From assembly GCA_041488155.1 (NCBI GenBank), contig JBGPOS010000039.1:1-35226 (forward strand): a stretch of 35,226 bases of DNA. Direction: 5' to 3'. Shown piece after piece: positions 31,921 to 35,226 of this stretch. Position numbers and translations under genes: made by a program. How positions within the stretch are numbered: the first letter of the stretch is position 1; each line of letters starts with the position of its first letter. The notes under the pieces are model-generated. The model saw only the letters and a program-made list of their open reading frames with translations, was not told the origin of the DNA and searched no databases. The DNA is from JBGPOS01 sp041488155. Lineage in GTDB: Bacteria > Chloroflexota > Dehalococcoidia > Tepidiformales > Tepidiformaceae.

Positions 31921-32202
31921 TCAGGGCTCGGCGACCCAGTAGCGCGAGCCGTCCGGGGTGCGCGCGAGGAAGCGGTGGTCGCAGAGCTCACGACGCAGAA
32001 GCACAAAGTCGCCGAAGGTGTGCCAGTCGAGCAGCACGTCGTTGACCTGCCGCTCCGTGTAGTTGAGCCCGGCCTCGAAGCGCCCTGCGAGATACTGCAG
32101 GACCGCTTCGCGCTTTGCGGCCTTCGCAGGCCAGCGCATCACCCGCCCGCGGCCGTCGAGTAGCGGCGCGATGTCTTCGCGGGACACGTAACGCGTGCGC
32201 AT
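31921..32202 (-). CDS. DUF2087 family protein
   Basis: 93 residues from ATG at 32202. The pattern is complete for DUF2087: GRVMRWPAKAAKREAVLQYL, then GLNYTERQVNDVLLDWH, TFGDFVLLRRELCDHRFLAR and DGSRYWV. The domain looks like a winged helix and in other genomes is fused to or next to HTH regulators, so a DNA-binding role is plausible. It starts 13 bp after the stop of the ThiS/MoaD-like gene, on the same strand, and the two are probably one operon. Confidence 0.88.
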   Translation of the reverse strand: MRTRYVSREDIAPLLDGRGRVMRWPAKAAKREAVLQYLAGRFEAGLNYTERQVNDVLLDWHTFGDFVLLRRELCDHRFLARTPDGSRYWVAEP

Positions 32203-32215
32203 CGACTCGTCCCCC

Positions 32216-32455
32216 TCAGCCGCCCTGGATGCTGACCAGGAACTCCAGGCGATCCCCATCGGCCAGCTCCGCCGAGGCCTCAGATTGAGCATCGTTGATC
32301 ACCACCAGCACCGCCTCCATGTCCGCGTCACGAAAACCCTCGGCCTTGAAGACCGCCCTCGGTGTCAGGCCCGGCCGCCACTCGACCTCCGTCAGATCCT
32401 TCTTCGACTTCGTACGCTTCACGAGCGTGGGGAACCACTTGACCCGGACCGCCAT
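32216..32455 (-). CDS. ThiS/MoaD-like ubiquitin-fold protein with C-terminal Gly-Gly
   Basis: 79 residues from ATG at 32455 with GAGGCG five bases upstream. It has a beta-grasp pattern: VRVKWFPTLVKRTKSKKDLT, AVFKAEGFRDADMEAVLVVI, ELADGDRLEFLVSIQGG. The last two residues are Gly-Gly, as in MoaD, ThiS and related sulfur carriers, which are adenylated at that end by an E1-like enzyme. No MoaE, ThiF/MoeB or JAMM gene is in the window, so its pathway (molybdopterin, thiamine or a ubiquitin-like role) is open. It is in an operon with DUF2087. Confidence 0.8.
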   Translation of the reverse strand: MAVRVKWFPTLVKRTKSKKDLTEVEWRPGLTPRAVFKAEGFRDADMEAVLVVINDAQSEASAELADGDRLEFLVSIQGG

Positions 32456-32514
32456 GGGCGCCTCGCAGACATGATGCAGGTGTGCTCCGCATTGTACCGG
32501 CCGGGGGCCACGGC

Positions 32515-32625
32515 GGTGTCGGAGTGACGGGGTATCGGGGTATCGGGGTAAGGGCGGCAGTCGCCGACACTCCGACACGGGGAGGAAGGGAGGGGCGGTC
32601 GCCGACACTCCCACACTCCGACACC
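32515..32625. repeat. Compound octamer array with inverted arms
   Basis: Left arm: GGTGTCGG, AGTGACGG, GGTATCGG, GGTATCGG (32515-32546). Right part: CCGACACT, CCGACACG (32564-32579) and CCGACACT, CCCACACT, CCGACACC (32602-32625), with GGGAGGAAGGGAG segments between. GTGTCGGAGTG on the left can pair with CACTCCGACAC on the right. It lies between the ThiS-like and CDF genes. Confidence 0.85.
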
Positions 32626-32648
32626 GGGAGGAAGGGAGAGGAGGTGGC

Positions 32649-33623
32649 TCACCGGTGGCGCGTGGCCGCCGTCGCGTCGGTGGAGTGGGGCGAATGCTCT
32701 CCCGGCGTGTATGGCTCGACGTGGATGTCGACCATCGACCCCGGCGGCAGCACGTTGAGCCACGCCAGCCGCAGGTCCTCGGCCGTGTCGTGGGCCCGCC
32801 CGACAGGGTAGTCGGCAGGCATGCACACGCTGGCGATGACGTTGACCGTGCGCCCGGTCTGGCGAAGGCGGATGTCCGTCAGGTGGCCCATGTCAGGTAC
32901 CTCCTGGGCGACGGCTTCGAGTTCGCGGCGCAGCGCCGGGTCGGCCCGGTCTACCAGGCGGAACAGCACCGCCCGGCCAGACTGCGCCGCTGTCCAGGCG
33001 ATGAACAGCCCGATGCCGAGCCCAACGGTCGCGTCGAGCCAGTCCACTCCAGAGAGCGATCCGAGCGCCGCCACCACCACCCCGATCGAGCTCAGGCCAT
33101 CCACTCGCGAGTGGCGGCCGTCGGCTTCCAGGGCCGCGCTGCCGATCCGGCGTCCGGCGTGGATCTTGAACCGGGCTACGCCTTCGTTTCCGGCGAATCC
33201 AACCAGCCCGGCCGCGAAGACAATCCACGGCCGCTCGAGGCTCCCGCCGCCGCCGAACGCGCTCGCAGATTCGAAGACCACAAGCGCAGCGCTCCCGGCG
33301 ATCAGCGCGACCACAACGAGGCCAGCCAGGTCTTCGAAGCGGTGATAGCCGAAGCTGAAGCGCTCGTTTCGCGCTCTCCCCGCGACCACCAGGGCCACCC
33401 ACACGATCGCCGTCCCGATCACGTCGACGCCGTTGTGGAGGGTGTCGCCGAGGAGCGCCACGGACCCGCTGAAAAACAGCAGTACGGCCTGAAGGGCACT
33501 CGTGAGGGCCAGCCCGGCGACCCCGATCTTGAGAGCGCGCACGCCCTCTGCGGTTGAGCCGGCGAACGTCGCCGCCACATGGGGATGCGCGCCTCCCTGG
33601 GCGTGTGTCCCGGTCGCTGCCAT
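32649..33623 (-). CDS. Cation diffusion facilitator (CDF) metal exporter
   Basis: 324 residues, ATG at 33623. Six membrane helices (about 33-225) are followed by a cytoplasmic ferredoxin-like domain (about 230-315). The transport-site residues are His63/Asp67 in GDTLHNGVDV (TM2) and His171/Asp175 in DGRHSRVDGLSS (TM5). An HD-HD site is the pattern of Zn/Co/Cd exporters such as CzcD and ZitB rather than Fe/Mn types. The N-terminus has extra His (THAQGGAHPH) that may hold metal. It is predicted to export Zn2+ or similar ions by proton antiport. It appears monocistronic. Confidence 0.9.
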   Translation of the reverse strand: MAATGTHAQGGAHPHVAATFAGSTAEGVRALKIGVAGLALTSALQAVLLFFSGSVALLGDTLHNGVDVIGTAIVWVALVVAGRARNERFSFGYHRFEDLAGLVVVALIAGSAALVVFESASAFGGGGSLERPWIVFAAGLVGFAGNEGVARFKIHAGRRIGSAALEADGRHSRVDGLSSIGVVVAALGSLSGVDWLDATVGLGIGLFIAWTAAQSGRAVLFRLVDRADPALRRELEAVAQEVPDMGHLTDIRLRQTGRTVNVIASVCMPADYPVGRAHDTAEDLRLAWLNVLPPGSMVDIHVEPYTPGEHSPHSTDATAATRHR

Positions 33624-33831
33624 CGCCTCCAGTCTAGGGCTCCGCTCCAGAGTGCTACGAGATTCGGTATCAGCCGGGTGAGGTGCTCATCGAGTACATC
33701 GGTGGGCATCCCAATTCGGAGCAAAGGCAGCATTGGCGATGGTCACGCCCAGCTCGTTGATATCGCGTGGCCGTCTTGGCTTGCGTGTGCGCTCAGGCAT
33801 GGGTCCTGGCGTAGCACACTGGCAGCGGTGG

Positions 33832-34275
33832 TCACTTCTTTCGGTTGTTCCGGTTGGGCTTGGGGCGGTTACCAGACCGTGGTTTTCCGCCGTGCTGAAA
33901 CTGCTGCGCTAGCTGCTCCGCCCGCAGTTGCTTGTTATGCTCGTCCACGAAGTCAAGGTGGATGGTCGAAGGATATCTGAAGGAGAACTTGGTGATCCCG
34001 CCCAAATTCGTCACGGCGAAGTCGCCCTGATTGATAATGTCCATCCCGATGAGGATGTCTGCATCCTTCAGATTGCCTTGGGTGACGCGCACCCCCGTGA
34101 AGGCAACGGAATTCGGTAGTCGGACGTTCACCAGGAAGGTCTCAGATTGGCGGGAATCGTGTACCCCGTGGACCTGCACCATTCCCGTAGGCACGAGCCC
34201 ACAGACATCAATAACGGCCTGGGTTACTACGGAGTTGGTCGCCCCGGTATCCCAAATGGCAGAAAATTCCTTCAT
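33832..34275 (-). CDS. Retropepsin-like aspartic protease (cassette 2)
   Basis: 147 residues from the formal ATG at 34275. The active site is SAIWDTGATNSVVTQ (Asp9-Thr-Gly). A flap-like VHGVHD is at 35-40, and ADILIGMDIINQGDFAVTN (72-90) is the second conserved element. The tail is basic (KPRSGNRPKPNRNNRKK). The ATG sits only nine residues before the catalytic Asp, and the frame is open upstream with protein-like sequence (LKNQCGISEAWDPKSGATPP) to about 34398, but without ATG, GTG or TTG. The real protein probably starts further up, perhaps at ATT 34398, overlapping the DUF5678-like gene in the -1 frame. GC is low (30 of 60 in 34021-34080), suggesting acquisition. Confidence 0.78.
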   Translation of the reverse strand: MKEFSAIWDTGATNSVVTQAVIDVCGLVPTGMVQVHGVHDSRQSETFLVNVRLPNSVAFTGVRVTQGNLKDADILIGMDIINQGDFAVTNLGGITKFSFRYPSTIHLDFVDEHNKQLRAEQLAQQFQHGGKPRSGNRPKPNRNNRKK

Positions 34276-34385
34276 GGTCGGCGGGGTCGCGCCGCTCTTC
34301 GGGTCCCACGCTTCCGAAATCCCGCATTGATTCTTCAGAACGTTCAGCAGTCCGCCCGCAGCCGTGGTCGTGAAGGAACGGGAAC

Positions 34386-34634
34386 TTACGATGAAAATAC
34401 CACGCGGGAATGAAACGTCTGCGAGTACGCAGTGTTCCCACTGGACACCAATTGCACCAAGAACGTTCCGAGCTTGTGGTGCTTTGTAGTTTCCGTTATC
34501 GCGGTAAGTTCGTCGCCGTAGGCCCCGAGGACCGTTTGGTCTTTGATGACGATGAATTTCCCGTCGTACTGCTCGACCATCTGATCTTGATGATCAAGGT
34601 AATACTGGAACTCGCTTTGAAGTGGGCTGCTCAC
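34386..34634 (-). CDS. DUF5678-like small protein (cassette 2)
   Basis: 82 residues from GTG at 34634 with GAGG six bases upstream. It reads SEFQYYLDHQDQMVEQYDGK, FIVIKDQTVLGAYGD, ELTAITETTKHHKLGTFLVQ, then SQTFHSRVVF. It aligns with the cassette 1 protein: VEQYDGKFIVIKDQTVL against IDDYNGRWVAVLDGRVL, and TFLVQ against YALVR. The C-terminal QTFHSRVVF extension is absent from cassette 1. The function is unknown. It is directly followed by the retropepsin-like gene, as in cassette 1, and both share the low GC of this end of the window. Confidence 0.78.
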   Translation of the reverse strand: MSSPLQSEFQYYLDHQDQMVEQYDGKFIVIKDQTVLGAYGDELTAITETTKHHKLGTFLVQLVSSGNTAYSQTFHSRVVFSS

Positions 34635-35033
34635 GTGGGGCCTCAGCTAATCTTGGGGCGGCTCGCGGGGCGGATGCCACCCGGTTTATTACCATACCAC
34701 AGCGGCCCACGCCACCTATCGGGCGGCCAATAAATTCTTGCGTCCGGGAGGTTCCCGCGCTTCGCCCAAACTACGTCACCTCGTATCTGAGCCCTTCGCA
34801 TCGGTCCCTCTTAGATTCACCTTCGCGGTAAGGCCTGAGACTGAACCACTACCCAGTCGCGTAACGGTCCCAGAGCGGTGATGGGTGCGGAAGCCCGGGC
34901 GCTTAGTTTGGAGCTTGACACCAGGGCACCGCCCACGCCCGTCGCTCTTCCTGAGCGTTGACTCGACCGGCGCTATGCTGATTCGGGAACTTCTATCCCG
35001 CCCCCGTCGTTGGTTGCTGCGAGAGGTGTTTCG
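34635..35033. other. Intergenic region between cassette 2 and the terminal lipoprotein gene
   Basis: 399 bp between divergent genes. I see no convincing ORF, no tRNA and none of the repeat modules found elsewhere. It should contain the promoters of both flanking genes. A TTGACA-like hexamer occurs at about 34915 and TTGACT at about 34958, but neither has a well-spaced -10. Confidence 0.6.
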
Positions 35034-35226
35034 ATGCGTGGATTGTGGTGGACGGCGGCCCTCGCCCTCGCTGCCGCGAGCGTTCTGGCCGCCTGCGGCG
35101 GCGGCGACGGGAATGGCGCGAAGGCCTTCCCAACGTCGAGCGACCCCGCGAAGAACATCCCCGCCGGTGAGCGCAAACAGATCAACGTCGTCCTCGCCGG
35201 CGCCGACCTCTTCGTCGGCGACAACA
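35034..35226 (+). CDS. Putative lipoprotein, N-terminal part
   Basis: Partial gene running off the right edge; 64 codons are visible. ATG at 35034 has GAGAGG at 35021-35026. The signal peptide reads MRGLWWTAALALAAASVLAA and ends in lipobox LAACGGG, so the product is lipid-anchored. The mature start includes ERKQINVVLAGADLFVGDN, a beta-strand-like opening compatible with periplasmic substrate- or copper-binding domains, but too short to assign. Confidence 0.75.
   Translation, partial: MRGLWWTAALALAAASVLAACGGGDGNGAKAFPTSSDPAKNIPAGERKQINVVLAGADLFVGDN

Noticed and set aside
33640..33745. Short plus-strand stretch translating as YEIRYQPGEVLIEYIGG
   Set aside because: It looks protein-like for about 30 codons, but there is no start, no ribosome binding site and an early stop; too little to call a gene or remnant.
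34900..34990. TTGACA/TTGACT hexamers as promoter of the terminal lipoprotein gene
   Set aside because: No -10 hexamer at 16-18 bp from either; TATGCT near 34973 is only about 10 bp from TTGACT.

Overview
This window is high-GC bacterial chromosomal DNA. Its gene content is NuoM/NuoN, a CcsA/CcsB-type haem-export protein, an F420/LLM-type oxidoreductase, a tandem CaiB-type CoA-transferase, HD-GYP signalling, and secreted or membrane proteins joined by Thr/Pro 'TPT/TATP' linkers. That mix, with no plasmid or complete-phage backbone, suggests a free-living member of the Chloroflexota (a Dehalococcoidia-like lineage). The placement is inference; no rRNA or other phylogenetic marker is present, and I see no tRNA or CRISPR array.

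Layout. 1-2135: the end of a nuo operon (nuoM, nuoN) plus a 57-codon ORF. 2224-3999: a compact restriction-modification cassette (beta-class SPPY methyltransferase and XhoI/PaeR7I-like nuclease) lying between two 59-bp direct repeats. The repeats are the 3' end of the flanking GH172/DUF2961 gene, so this looks like an integration with target duplication. 5211-9528: an endonuclease-III-like repair enzyme, proA with a coupled acidic protein, a DinB protein and a HEPN-like small gene pair. 9628-14543: a fused CoA-transferase, a TfoX-N protein, an epoxide hydrolase and a double-GNAT protein. 14523-15946: a repeat-rich stretch that contains a DUF2283 gene and a probable DUF4258 remnant. 15947-19643: a HIRAN protein, a voltage-gated K+ channel, a 53-aa gene, a YccF protein and a frameshifted two-domain membrane protein. 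19644-25058: more repeats, ccsB, an HD-GYP protein, a lipoprotein, a DUF192 lipoprotein and a DUF2269 membrane protein. 25118-29040: an LLM oxidoreductase, then a frameshifted Asp-box/LamG/phage-tail-like gene with a coupled 70-aa gene. 29173-34634: two separate copies of a two-gene cassette (DUF5678-like small protein plus retropepsin-like aspartic protease), separated by a zinc-ribbon/coiled-coil pair, DinB, DUF2087, a ThiS/MoaD-like protein and a CDF transporter. 35034-end: the start of a lipoprotein.

Two things stand out. First, the DUF5678-like plus retropepsin cassette occurs twice within 5.5 kb in clearly divergent forms, which suggests a recurring two-component system of unknown function; the second copy is visibly lower in GC. 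Second, the intergenic regions are built from a limited set of modules: octamer (CCGAYACY) and heptamer (GCGATGA-like) tandem arrays, CCCTCTCCC/GGGAGAGGG hairpins, a GGTAGCCGCGGCTACC palindrome family and an 84-bp dispersed repeat. The modules are reused in different orders and orientations. One array supplies the stop codon of a gene, and one 84-bp copy adjoins a truncated gene.

The two single-base frameshifts (near 19145 and 26531) could be real inactivation or assembly errors.
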